DNA from: Nocardioides terrigena
GTDB lineage: Bacteria; Actinomycetota; Actinomycetes; Propionibacteriales; Nocardioidaceae
Reading direction: 5' to 3'
Assembly (NCBI RefSeq): GCF_003047265.1
Contig: NZ_PZYY01000007.1
Span: 1 to 64,000 of the forward strand
Length of the DNA stretch: 64,000 nt
Shown here: positions 43,586-52,854 of the stretch, piece by piece
How positions within the stretch are numbered: position 1 is the stretch's first letter
Layout of the letters: each line of letters begins with the position of its first letter
The notes under the pieces: model-generated
Seen by the model: the letters and a program-made list of their open reading frames with translations, nothing else
Database searches by the model: none
What the model was told of the DNA's origin: nothing
Position numbers and translations under genes: made by a program

Positions 43586-46024
43586 CTACTCCGGCGCATC
43601 AATCATGGAAGACGCGTATCCGTATAGATGCTCATCCAGGGCGGCGATGATGTTGTACCAGTACGGGCGCGACTGTTTGTCGTAGCGGTTGAGCAGGTCA
43701 GTAAGCTGCTCGTTGCTCCAACGAGCGAGCAGTTGGTCCATCGCCGCCATGCGAACTGTCCCGTCGTCAACGTACAGCGCCTCCTCAAGCACCGCATCAG
43801 CCGTCTCTTCCTGCCGCAGTTCCCAAGTCTGAGCGGCCGTTTGAAGTTGAGGGATGCTGCTCTTACGCCAAACCGGTACAACGAACTCCGCGAAGGGGCT
43901 CGCCAGGATCGTCTCGCACTCCAATATTGCTTGGTAGGTGTCGAATGCAGACAGGTCGCTGAGGCGGGGAAAAGGCCGCGCAAGCCGGGCTGTCATCTTC
44001 ACAAGCGCTTGCGAGGCGGGTCTTCGTGAAAGGTAGTGGTCGCGCCGTAGCTCGTCGGCTACTCGGATGAGATCGTGGTATCCAACCCTCTGGGCGTTCA
44101 CCTCGTCGGCGAGGACACCGCATGCAGCCGCCTTCGCGCTCGCAGTCATGTGCTGAGCGATCGAGCGGTAGTCCGCGAGCAGGGGGGCGACTCGGTCGTT
44201 CAGGAACTCTGCCTCGCCGTCGAGAACCTCGCGTGCTGCCTCGAGGTACCCGGATGGATCCTGGATGGTTCGGGCTATCCAGCAAGAGACAGTGAAGGTC
44301 TCTTTGGCGCCGAGATCGTCAAGGAGTCCCGGCGGGCTTGAGGCGGCCAGCAGTCGGCAGACCAGGTGCGCGGTTGCGTACTTGTCGATCTCGGCCAGTT
44401 TCGCGATCTTCGCGACAGCCCAGTCCAAGTCGCGCGCCCCCCGCTCGACCACGGCGGCTTCGACCGTCGGGCTCTCGAGTTCGATAGCCGACTTGAGCTG
44501 TTGATCGGTGACCTCGTCGTGCTGCACGAGCTGGACCGCCGCGGCGATTGAGACGTCTTTCTGAGTGCCCGAGAGCAACACGTCCCACTGGCTGGAATCT
44601 AGAGCCGGCATGGAGTCGACGAGTAGTCCGCGAACCGCCGCTGTATCGGACTGGTACTTCCCTGGCGCCAGATCGTCGGTACTGCTGAAGTCGCCAGACA
44701 TGGTTCTCGCTAGGGCGGTGACGGCTCGTCGCGAATCTTCATCGATCGTACCTTCGGCCGCAATCGCCGTTAGTAGCGGAATATCTTCGACAGTCGCCAG
44801 TTCGGTCAGATAGTTAAGGGCCACTTCGACTACAGGGAAGTGCTCGAATAGTGCTGACCATCGTTGGACGGTCTCCTCAAACGTTTCTTCATCAGTCCTC
44901 GACACTTCGGACCCTCCCGCTGACCCTTCGCACTCGTCGGAATCCCAGAGCGCTTTTGGACGGATAGAGTTCGTTGTTAGGAACCGAAGGACACCTCGGG
45001 CAATCGAGTCGTCATCGTCCTGCACCAGAGAACCTAACTCTGAGTCAAACCGATCCTTGATATCGCTGACATCGATGAGCCCCCAGATCGGGATGGTCCG
45101 CTCACTGCGCTTCGCAGTGCCGACGTTAGCGAAGTAGGTGCGGTACCACTCTCGGGCCTCGCCCATGGTCAGATCGAGCTGCGCTCGTTCCTTGTAGAGC
45201 CGGTTCACGTGATGGGTCCCCAGCAAGCCGTGGTCCTTCGTGAACGCGGTTCCAACGAGAGCAACTCGGTCGCGCGCGGCCTCGCTCGGTGTGCCGTCGC
45301 CTGTGAACATCCCCGAGAACTCCTTGAAGGCTTCAAGGATCTGACGCTGCGCCGAGTCGATTTCATGCCGACCGGTGGGATTTACGGACTTCTCGGCCCC
45401 AGCAGGCTCGGCGATCTCAGAAGATGACGCCATCTCAATAGGTTCACCCGCTGCTGGCGTCGCCCCAGACATAGTAGCCCCGTCTGGGGCTTTCGAACCC
45501 ACCTCGTGAACCAACTGTAGGGCGTATGGCGTAAGGAAGTCGTAGATCTCAAGGGCGAGATGATCTGCATTCTTGAAGAACTTGTACAGCGCAAGTCGAT
45601 CGCGGCGAATGCGCTCCTGGAACTCCAGAACTGCAATCAGTTGCGGCCCCAGGTCGTCAAGCCGCTCCTTTGCGACCTCCCTGAAGAACATCCCGATCGC
45701 TGGGTTCAGACCCTCTGAGCGGCGCGCCAACGCAATCTCGAACTCCTCTTCGAACCCTGAACTGTGCGTGCCGGTTTCCGACCCCCATCGCATGTTCAAT
45801 AATCCGACGAATATCTCGCACTCGTAAACAAGGGGGTTGATGAGTTCCTGGGGTCGTCCGGCTTCGGGTTGGACTTCTTCCCAACCAAAGATGGACACAC
45901 GTACGCCGCGCTCGCGGAACGTTGCGTTCATCCGCCGCTCGACGGCTCGAAGAGCGTCGCGTTCATCGCTCAAGTCACCAGGTGACGCCATGAAGACGCG
46001 AAGTTCGCGCACATCGCTCGGCAT
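43586..46024 (-). CDS. DUF4062-type protein, putative defence effector/sensor
   Basis: An 812-aa protein. The N-terminal ~150 residues match the DUF4062 pattern (ELRVFMASPGDLSDERDALR, SIFGWEEVQPEAGRPQE, ECEIFVGLLNMRWGSE), a TIR/SLOG-like domain usually found at the N terminus of NTPase or helical-repeat proteins in defence islands. The following ~650 residues have no P-loop and look like alpha-helical repeats (HEAT/armadillo-like). GGGAG before the ATG supports the start. Codon use is less GC-biased than in neighbours, which fits transfer. It is divergent from a PD-(D/E)XK nuclease gene, with 391 bases between. Confidence 0.75.
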   Translation of the reverse strand: MPSDVRELRVFMASPGDLSDERDALRAVERRMNATFRERGVRVSIFGWEEVQPEAGRPQELINPLVYECEIFVGLLNMRWGSETGTHSSGFEEEFEIALARRSEGLNPAIGMFFREVAKERLDDLGPQLIAVLEFQERIRRDRLALYKFFKNADHLALEIYDFLTPYALQLVHEVGSKAPDGATMSGATPAAGEPIEMASSSEIAEPAGAEKSVNPTGRHEIDSAQRQILEAFKEFSGMFTGDGTPSEAARDRVALVGTAFTKDHGLLGTHHVNRLYKERAQLDLTMGEAREWYRTYFANVGTAKRSERTIPIWGLIDVSDIKDRFDSELGSLVQDDDDSIARGVLRFLTTNSIRPKALWDSDECEGSAGGSEVSRTDEETFEETVQRWSALFEHFPVVEVALNYLTELATVEDIPLLTAIAAEGTIDEDSRRAVTALARTMSGDFSSTDDLAPGKYQSDTAAVRGLLVDSMPALDSSQWDVLLSGTQKDVSIAAAVQLVQHDEVTDQQLKSAIELESPTVEAAVVERGARDLDWAVAKIAKLAEIDKYATAHLVCRLLAASSPPGLLDDLGAKETFTVSCWIARTIQDPSGYLEAAREVLDGEAEFLNDRVAPLLADYRSIAQHMTASAKAAACGVLADEVNAQRVGYHDLIRVADELRRDHYLSRRPASQALVKMTARLARPFPRLSDLSAFDTYQAILECETILASPFAEFVVPVWRKSSIPQLQTAAQTWELRQEETADAVLEEALYVDDGTVRMAAMDQLLARWSNEQLTDLLNRYDKQSRPYWYNIIAALDEHLYGYASSMIDAPE

Positions 46025-46415
46025 ACTGCTCCCGTACTAGCTTCATTCGGCTTGGATCTCAACAAAGGTAGGTTAGCCGCCGCCACCGGTCAGATTCCGC
46101 CGGCCAACCGAGTGTTGGGTCGAGACTTACGCCGCGGCGGCTCCACCGGCATCGAGGAAGGCCGAGATCGACGCGGCCGATCGAAGCATCGTCGAACGGC
46201 CAACTACCGAGTCGTGCGGCCCAAGCGCGGAGGTGGCAAAGTCGCCGACACGAGGACCAGCAACGCATCCCTGCTGCTCAACTGGCTCGTCGTCTGCCGG
46301 GCTTGAAATCCCATGAGCTCGAAGCCGTGGCATTACGCGGTCGAAGCCGTGCGACGCGCGCGGGGTCCGACGTCGGGCCGACAGCAACGTCGATGGACCA
46401 CTTGGTCGACGTACC
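46025..46415. other. Divergent promoter region of the defence-like pair
   Basis: 391 bases between the DUF4062 gene and the nuclease gene, without a supportable gene. Both promoters should lie here. I see no clear operator palindrome. Confidence 0.45.
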
Positions 46416-47627
46416 ATGCTTTTCATGATGCTGGGGAACAAAAACCTGTTTGCGGGTCAAGCTATCCCTGATGAGGCACGCACCCGTGTCCAGCAAGCTC
46501 TAACTGCGCTGAAGCGCGTCGACATTGACACGATTTTGACCACAGACATCGACGTCCTAATCGACGCGCACCTAGACGAGTTCGGCACAGCGACGGTGCT
46601 GTGGGACGACGCATCGACGACGGAGCCGAAGCAACTCGACACCGTCGTGACCCGAGATGTCATCGGCAATCAAGTGCATACCGCCCACGTGCAGATCACA
46701 GTCACAGCGCCAGTCGAAGGGGACCCGTACCTCTTGACGTACTACTCGCACTCGGGCGCTCCAGGTATGCCGCTCGAGGGAGCGGTAGGGCGTAGCGGGG
46801 TGCAAGGCACATGGACCGGCGATGCCGGTGCAGGGGCACAGGCCATCGAGCACTGGTTCCACCAGTTCAAGAGTCAGGTAGACCATTTTTTGGGCTACAA
46901 CAACAGGGACGTCGCCCCGCACAACGAGCGCATGCGTACGCAAGTCCGTAACGCCGTCGAGCGGTGGCGGCAAGAGGAATTGAAGCGCCGTGACCTCGCG
47001 GCGAGCCTGCCTTTTCCGATCAAGCGGAATCCGACAGCAACTGCGCCCGTGAAGGCTGAACGACGCAAGGTTCGCCTGCCTCCAAGGGCGGCCACGCCGT
47101 TCGAGCCCGAGCCGGAACTCGAAGCGCAGACCTTTGACGAAGTGCTCACCGACGTAGTCAACATGTCCACAATCCTTGAGCGCCTGCCCACAGGTGACCA
47201 GGATGAGGAGGAAATCCGCAATCTGTTGCTCGCACAGTTGAATGTCAACTACACCGGCGAGGCAGGCGGCGAGCTGTTCAATGGCTCCGGCAAGACGGAC
47301 ATCCTGATCCGCAAGGGCGACCGCAACGTCTTTATCGCAGAGTGCAAGTTTTACAACGGGCCCGCGTCAGTAACGAAGGCGATCAACCAACTGCTGAGCT
47401 ACACAGTGTGGCGGGACACCAAGGCAGCGCTGCTGCTGTTCGTTAAGGGCGGCCAGTTCACCGACGTCGTCACAAAGGCCGTGGACGCTGTCAGTGAGCA
47501 TCCACAGTGCCAACGAACCCTGACCGCCGCAGACCCGGCGAGGCGAAGCGACTACACCTACGTTCGTGCCGATGACCCCGAGCGTGCCATCCACCTAGCG
47601 ATGCTGCCGTTTAAGTTGCTGTCGTAG
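46416..47627 (+). CDS. PD-(D/E)XK nuclease-like protein
   Basis: A 403-aa protein. Residues ~255-330 carry a nuclease-core pattern: an upstream helix with Glu residues, then SGKTDILIRK (Asp295), then VFIAECKFYNG (Glu309-x-Lys311), as in Mrr-like and other restriction-type nucleases. Residues 1-240 look like a separate recognition domain with strands and a basic linker (KRNPTATAPVKAERRKVRLPP). Three ATGs cluster at the start (46416, 46425, 46428) without a clear ribosome site. Location suggests a defence role together with the DUF4062 protein; the pairing is inference. Confidence 0.72.
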   Translation: MLFMMLGNKNLFAGQAIPDEARTRVQQALTALKRVDIDTILTTDIDVLIDAHLDEFGTATVLWDDASTTEPKQLDTVVTRDVIGNQVHTAHVQITVTAPVEGDPYLLTYYSHSGAPGMPLEGAVGRSGVQGTWTGDAGAGAQAIEHWFHQFKSQVDHFLGYNNRDVAPHNERMRTQVRNAVERWRQEELKRRDLAASLPFPIKRNPTATAPVKAERRKVRLPPRAATPFEPEPELEAQTFDEVLTDVVNMSTILERLPTGDQDEEEIRNLLLAQLNVNYTGEAGGELFNGSGKTDILIRKGDRNVFIAECKFYNGPASVTKAINQLLSYTVWRDTKAALLLFVKGGQFTDVVTKAVDAVSEHPQCQRTLTAADPARRSDYTYVRADDPERAIHLAMLPFKLLS

Positions 47628-47970
47628 GTGACGTGATGGCGTAGCTCGTCAGCACCAGAACGGACGGCGCCAACCCCAAGCAGTTGGACGGCCACTGAAG
47701 ACGCCCCTTGGGCCGAGTTGACTCGTGAGTTGGAGTCGGTACGTACCCCCTTCCTGTCCGTCCGACTCTGCCGCGATCCGCGCGGGTGAAAGTGTGTCCT
47801 TCCGCCGCGAACAGCCAAGCCAGGGACGGGTCACCTAGGCGCCTAGACGTACGAGCGAGTAGATCAACTTGTATCACCGCCGTCGGACGATGTCCTGAGG
47901 CAGGCCGTGGCCCCGACGCGCGCATTGTGCCAAGACGGTCGAGGCGTCTACAGCGGGTCTCGCGGGCTGG
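47628..47970. other. Gene-free gap with copy of the dispersed motif
   Basis: About 340 bases between convergent genes. Contains TCTGCCGCGATCCGC (47767-47781), an exact 15-base match to 28315-28329. No gene supported. Confidence 0.45.
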
Positions 47971-48960
47971 TCAAGGCCCAAGCATGATCACGTCATCGAA
48001 AGTCTTCGATTCGCTATGAGGGTCGATGGCAATGAACTCGTTGATGCGCTTTCCGAGGGCCACGAAACTGCCAGCGTCGCCATCGAAGCCCAAAGCGGTT
48101 CGTTGCGTTGGAGCTCCAGCCTGCGGGAAGCCCAACTCGAGTCGATGGGCCATGAACCACAGATTCACCGCTGCGAACGCCAGTAGTTGTCCGCCGGACT
48201 GCAGTCGATGTCTTGTGATGAGTGCACCGTTCTCCCGAACCAAGACGTCCTCCGCGGCGTCAGCGCTCGCGTGCGCGGATCGAGACAAGATGCGGTACTT
48301 GGCATACCAACCCGTCATCGGCGGGACAAGTCGTTGTTCGAACGGTGGCAGGCGCCCGAACGGGTCGCTGTCACCGAACGCTTGAGTCCAGCGAGCCATT
48401 CGACGTGCATAGGTCTCAGGTTCGAGGTCCCTGAGAAGTTTGGCGTTGCGATTCGCGTCACGTATCACAGTCATCCGTCGCTCAGCCGGATCCTCCGATA
48501 GCCAGTGGGTCGTCGCGACGTTCTCGAACACAGTCCGAGCCACCGTCGGCATCAGAGGCGCGCCGTGGCCCAAGGCATAGGCCAGTTGCGCGCTGTGGAC
48601 CAACTGCCAGCTCTGAGTTTGAAGCCCGAGCGCCACATAGATCCACGTCGAAGCGACCTCTACCGGGTAACTGTCGTGAGGACTGGTGAGGAACAGCAAG
48701 TTGGACACGGCGTCCAGGAGGCCGACCGTGAAGTCATGCTCGTCCGCGGTCTCAGTTGGCTTGATCCCAAGGATGAGCTTCGAGCCCGAAGCCTCGACCA
48801 GCTCCTGCACGAGGGAGAACGCCGGGTCCTTCGCACCCGATTCAATCGCGGAGAGCTCCTCAACGCTGAGGTGGGTCGTGCGCGCCAAGTCAGCAAGGGA
48901 GAGTTCTCCGCGCAAGCGCGCCCCTTGGATCAATTCGCCGACGCCTCCACGAACTTGCAT
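47971..48960 (-). CDS. XRE-type HTH protein with DUF5677-like domain
   Basis: A 329-aa protein. The N terminus is an XRE HTH: LIQGARLRGELSLADLARTTHLSVEELSAIESGAKDPAFSLVQELVEA. The rest is helical with a pattern like DUF5677/AbiV-type proteins (ARTVFENVATTHWLSEDPAERRMTVIRDANRNAKLLRDL; YRILSRSAHASADAAEDVLV; VNLWFMAHRLEL). Proteins with this helical domain occur in phage-defence and toxin-antitoxin loci. It lies 9 bases downstream of the small membrane protein gene, so the two form an operon. Confidence 0.68.
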   Translation of the reverse strand: MQVRGGVGELIQGARLRGELSLADLARTTHLSVEELSAIESGAKDPAFSLVQELVEASGSKLILGIKPTETADEHDFTVGLLDAVSNLLFLTSPHDSYPVEVASTWIYVALGLQTQSWQLVHSAQLAYALGHGAPLMPTVARTVFENVATTHWLSEDPAERRMTVIRDANRNAKLLRDLEPETYARRMARWTQAFGDSDPFGRLPPFEQRLVPPMTGWYAKYRILSRSAHASADAAEDVLVRENGALITRHRLQSGGQLLAFAAVNLWFMAHRLELGFPQAGAPTQRTALGFDGDAGSFVALGKRINEFIAIDPHSESKTFDDVIMLGP

Positions 48961-48969
48961 GACATCCGC

Positions 48970-49467
48970 TCAACTCACGGCCGCGCTCGACCAATCGAGC
49001 CCAGCAAGTCCTATGTCCCGGCGCGCGGCATCAAGAAACTCACGCCGGGCCGCCCAGTACCGAGGGCGCCACTCGACGAATTGCGACCAGCTGGGTTGAG
49101 AACCGGTCGGGGCGGGCTCCCGACGCATGATTGCCCAAAGCTCGGCGGCCGTCGCGGCTACGTCGTCTGATGCGACCAGCCGCACGTCTTCTAACGCACG
49201 TTGGCCGGAGCCGGACGGCACGCTCCTCAGCCGTAGGGACGCTTCGCCCACCCCTACGTCACCAGAGCGTTGATCTCGATGAATGGCTCCGGCGAGCTCG
49301 AACATCTCATGGACAGAGGACAGGAAATCCAGATAGGCAACCCTGCGTAGGCTGGCAAGCCGCTCGTCCGAGGCGTGCCTTTGAGCCGACCGTTGGTTGA
49401 AGTGCGTTCCTGCCGCCCCGAGCACTCCGCCGAGCAAGGTTCCAAGGACCGCGACTACTGCCTCCAT
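48970..49467 (-). CDS. Small membrane-anchored protein upstream of the HTH gene
   Basis: A 165-aa protein with one N-terminal helix (VVAVLGTLLGGVLGAAGTHF) and a helical soluble part (NQRSAQRHASDERLASLRRVAYLDFLSSVHEMFELAG), a layout seen in many small phage-exclusion or stress proteins. No catalytic motif. It is the first gene of a two-gene operon with the HTH-DUF5677-like gene. Confidence 0.62.
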   Translation of the reverse strand: MEAVVAVLGTLLGGVLGAAGTHFNQRSAQRHASDERLASLRRVAYLDFLSSVHEMFELAGAIHRDQRSGDVGVGEASLRLRSVPSGSGQRALEDVRLVASDDVAATAAELWAIMRREPAPTGSQPSWSQFVEWRPRYWAARREFLDAARRDIGLAGLDWSSAAVS

Positions 49468-49710
49468 CTAGGAATTGAACCACCTCCTGATTCGTGTGGC
49501 TCTACATCCTGATCACGATCGTCAGCTTGCGGTCTCTCGCGCTGCCGGTTCCGGATCTGTGCCGTTTGTCCATGCGCCTCGAATTGAGCCAGCGAAGGGG
49601 CCAGCCAACTAGCACCAGGCAACTCAGCTGACAGCGCGTCATTTCGACGGAACAGCAGCGCCACGGCGGCGCACCGCCGCGTACTGAGATATTGAACAGG
49701 TTCTCGTTAG

Positions 49711-50475
49711 TCACTCACCTCGCTCAGGTGTGTAGGAATAATTGGCTCGCCGGCCCACTAGCATGGCTCGGGTTTGAGGCGAGGGCTCCACCCCCAACTC
49801 CTCCTCCAGGACCCTGACGCAGTGGCTGTAGGCCGCCCTCGCCTGCGCGATGTTGCCCTCAGCCAAGTGAATGGCGATCACCACGCGATGGGCGCTTTCT
49901 CGCAGGGGATCGGAATCCACTGAGGCGAGGGCGAGGTCCAGGGCGCGACCGAAAGCGCCGCTTTTCAGCAGCCGATTGGCCTGCGCTTCAAGCCCATGAA
50001 GCCACAACTGGTGGAGACGCTCGCGTTCGGGTGCCAGCCAGCACTCGTCCCACTCCGGAAGGAGCGACCGCTCCTCCGTTGTGAGGTCGCCGACGTCCCA
50101 CGCATCGCACGGGTCGTCGCTGGAGCAGCATGGACCCAATACGGCGCGCAGGCGTTCAGCGACTTCAGTTACGTCGACTGACGCTTTGGGATGCAGTTCA
50201 ATCGCGCGTACTCCGCTGCGAATCAGCCCCGGTGCCGCCCGGTTGACGCGCCACACCGTCGTCCGCAAGCAGTTGAGTGCACTGAGTTCGGAGCTGTGCG
50301 GCCACAGCGTGCCAGCGATCCGGCTCCGCGGCCAGCTGTGATGAAGGGCGAGCACGGCCACAAGACGCTGGGCACTGACCGGCAGGTCGACGATTCGATC
50401 CTCGACCATCACTTCAAATCCGCCCAATAGCCGAACGCTTGCACGGAGCGGGACTCCATCGGTGTATCCCTGCAT
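49711..50475 (-). CDS. SARP-family transcriptional activator
   Basis: A 254-aa activator, the length of small SARPs such as ActII-ORF4. The N-terminal winged helix covers VRLLGGFEVMVEDRIVDLPVSAQRLVAVLAL and GTLWPHSSELSALNCLRTTVWRVN; a BTAD helical domain follows (ERERLHQLWLHGLEAQANRLL ... ARAAYSHCVRVLEEELGVEPSPQTRAML). The frame is open 44 codons upstream, but GGGAGGGAA before ATG 50475 supports this start. It is divergent from the 702-aa/RHS operon, whose promoter has a canonical SARP repeat array, so it very likely activates that operon. Confidence 0.9.
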   Translation of the reverse strand: MQGYTDGVPLRASVRLLGGFEVMVEDRIVDLPVSAQRLVAVLALHHSWPRSRIAGTLWPHSSELSALNCLRTTVWRVNRAAPGLIRSGVRAIELHPKASVDVTEVAERLRAVLGPCCSSDDPCDAWDVGDLTTEERSLLPEWDECWLAPERERLHQLWLHGLEAQANRLLKSGAFGRALDLALASVDSDPLRESAHRVVIAIHLAEGNIAQARAAYSHCVRVLEEELGVEPSPQTRAMLVGRRANYSYTPERGE

Positions 50476-50646
50476 CGGCCGTTCCCTCCCGAGCGGGACT
50501 GCACACCGCGTCAGCTGATGCTGAGTGCTGGCGAGCGGCCCCCGAAGCAAATGCCTCCCCGAATTGTCCATTCGGACGCGCTTCGATGTCCATTCAGACT
50601 CGGGCATTCCTAGTCACGGTCTGGACCACGCCACGGCGGCAGAGAG

Positions 50647-50689
50647 GTGACACGGCCGTGACGTGCGGGTGACGGGGCTTGCCTAGCGT
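50647..50689 (+). promoter_or_regulatory. SARP-type promoter: three GTGAC repeats at 11-base period plus -10
   Basis: GTGAC occurs at 50647, 50658 and 50669, spaced exactly 11 bases. The last 7-base unit (GTGACGG) is followed by 8 bases and then TAGCGT (50684-50689), which fits a -10. Heptameric direct repeats at 11-base spacing that end 8 bases before a -10 are the known layout of SARP-bound promoters. Transcription would begin near 50695, about 27 bases before the ATG at 50722. Confidence 0.78.
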
Positions 50690-50721
50690 CACACCACAGC
50701 CGGTCAACTTCGGGGGGAACC

Positions 50722-52830
50722 ATGACAACCGCATTCCAACTCGGCCTGCCGATCGACATCCCTTGGACCAAGGTGTGTGTAACCGAGGACATGATGGACC
50801 GGGTCGTGTGCGACGACGTGCTGCCCCCCAAGTGGCACAGCAGCATCGCGATCTTCAAGTACCGGCCCGACGACGACTTCCAGAAGTACCCCGACTACGA
50901 CATCACCTATCTCAAGGCAACCGTCACGATCACGGGCTACCAGCCCCTCGAGGACGAGATCCAGGGCGAGATCGACTGGGACGGGGTCGACGTCACCTCG
51001 GTCGAGGGCGTTACGGAACTGCTGAGCAGCTACTACCCCTGCACCGGGGCCATCTTGCAGATGGTCGTCGGACCCCACGGTGACTCCGACAACACCGCGC
51101 TCGACCGATACCCGTTCTTCTTGGACTTCGAGCCGAAGAAGCGGGAGCTATACGAGATGGCGACTGACACCAAGGAGCGCTCGTCGCGCTCGATCGAGTC
51201 GATCAACGTCGGCAAGTCGGGCGGCACGACTAAGTCCCTCGAGGTCCTCGACGTCGACATGGGCGGCAGCACCAGTTTCGGCGCCCAGGGGCAGTACGCG
51301 GGAACCGGCGGCGGCTTCACCTACTCCAGCTCCAATCAGGGCCAGTGGGGCACCAAGAGCGTGAACACGCAGGACTCCCAGACCACGCGCACGACCGAGG
51401 TCGGCACCGAGCGGCGCGAGACGCAGTCGTTCACCACCCAGCTCTCGCAGATGTACCACCTGCTCGACAGCTATCACGTGGGCACCAACCGCGCCGTCTT
51501 TTTCGTGCAGCCACGCCCCCACGTGCTGGAGGAGCCGTCGGGCTTCGTCCGTGGACCGCGCAAGGTCGAGGGCATCCAGGAGTTCTTCCTCGTCGTCGCG
51601 GCACCGAAGGACGCACCGGACTACTGCATCTCCGCCCGGCTCGACACGGCACACCTGGCCGAGACAGACATCCTCGACTACGAGTACCGCTCGGAGGTGA
51701 CCGACCTGGCCACGGCGGCCGCGCACGTCCCCACGCGCAACGACACCCCGGACGGCACGACCACCCGAGAGGCGTGCTTCCTAGCCTGCTGGGACGTGAC
51801 CTACCTCTGCTACCGGACCCATGCGGTCGATGACGTGGTCTACAACGCGCCCACCGGCTTCGGAATCACCAGCACCTCCGACGTCGTGAACCAGAGCGAC
51901 GCACACGGATCCACCGGCGTCACCGTCTCGCCCGACCGGCGGGTCGTCACGGTCCACGCCGAGGCCAGCGGGCACATATGCTTCGAGGACAGCGGCGTGT
52001 GCGTCGACTGCCCCGACGAGGTCGACAAGTGGGCCGGGTTCGCTCGGCGCCAGGTGCAAGTGCAGCTGCGCTCGGAGGAGCCCATCCGCAAGGTCGGCAC
52101 CCGCACCTCGCTGGTCATCACCACCAGAGGACTGTGCTGCTGCGACCGCGGGCCCGACAAGCGGTGGCTCAACAAAGGCATCAGCGTCGTCGATCTCCCA
52201 CCTGGTCTAGCCGTGCTGCCCGCTTCGCGTGCGGTGGGTGCCGTCGGTCGCACTACGGCAGCTCTCAAAGCAGTCCGGGGAGCCCGGCCTGAGGAGGGAG
52301 CGGGGCTCGTTGCCGCCGAGGACCAGGACTGCGGCTGCGGTGACTGCGAGGGCTGCGGAGATCAGGAGCCCATGACCGCCGCGTCCTCGGTCGTGCGCGC
52401 CAACGCGATCTCCGACGCGATCCGCGACGAGCTCACCAAGCACGTGACGTCGAGGCGACTCCGCACTGCCTCATCGTCCTTCGTCGAGACGGACCTCTTC
52501 GCGAAACAGGTCGAGGGGGTCCTAAGCCGCTCGCGCCGAGGCCGCGACCTGCTGGCGCAGCCGGTGACGCTGCCGAAGGACGTCGCGAAGGCCGTGGCGG
52601 ACCGGCTGCACCGCAAGCCGGGCGAGCTTACGCAGAAGGACCTGCTTCGCTTCCAGGTCGGCGACATCGCCCGAGAGAGCGGTCGCCCGGCTGCCGACAT
52701 CCGGCGCCTCAAGCTCGGCTCCTTGGGCATGACCCTGCGCGACGGCGATAAGTTGGGTGGAAATAGGGACACCGATGCCCCGCCCGCGAGGCCACGCAAG
52801 GACGACGACGACACGTCCAGCGCCGAGTGA
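50722..52830 (+). CDS. 702-aa protein of unknown family, first gene of the SARP/RHS operon
   Basis: No family recognised. GGGGGG 4 bases before the ATG serves as ribosome site. There is no signal peptide. Residues ~1-170 are globular; ~175-245 are rich in Gly, Ser, Thr and Gln with alternating polar/nonpolar residues (GGSTSFGAQGQYAGTGGGFT, TRTTEVGTERRETQSFTTQL), a pattern like membrane-inserting beta-hairpins of pore-forming toxins. Residues ~250-520 form another globular part with Cys pairs (GLCCCDRG, ~470). A Cys cluster (CGCGDCEGCGD, ~536-547) links to a basic helical C terminus. It could be a pore or delivery component for the RHS protein; that is inference. Confidence 0.8.
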   Translation: MTTAFQLGLPIDIPWTKVCVTEDMMDRVVCDDVLPPKWHSSIAIFKYRPDDDFQKYPDYDITYLKATVTITGYQPLEDEIQGEIDWDGVDVTSVEGVTELLSSYYPCTGAILQMVVGPHGDSDNTALDRYPFFLDFEPKKRELYEMATDTKERSSRSIESINVGKSGGTTKSLEVLDVDMGGSTSFGAQGQYAGTGGGFTYSSSNQGQWGTKSVNTQDSQTTRTTEVGTERRETQSFTTQLSQMYHLLDSYHVGTNRAVFFVQPRPHVLEEPSGFVRGPRKVEGIQEFFLVVAAPKDAPDYCISARLDTAHLAETDILDYEYRSEVTDLATAAAHVPTRNDTPDGTTTREACFLACWDVTYLCYRTHAVDDVVYNAPTGFGITSTSDVVNQSDAHGSTGVTVSPDRRVVTVHAEASGHICFEDSGVCVDCPDEVDKWAGFARRQVQVQLRSEEPIRKVGTRTSLVITTRGLCCCDRGPDKRWLNKGISVVDLPPGLAVLPASRAVGAVGRTTAALKAVRGARPEEGAGLVAAEDQDCGCGDCEGCGDQEPMTAASSVVRANAISDAIRDELTKHVTSRRLRTASSSFVETDLFAKQVEGVLSRSRRGRDLLAQPVTLPKDVAKAVADRLHRKPGELTQKDLLRFQVGDIARESGRPAADIRRLKLGSLGMTLRDGDKLGGNRDTDAPPARPRKDDDDTSSAE

Positions 52831-52854
52831 CGGCCGAGCGCACAGGCCCAGGAC

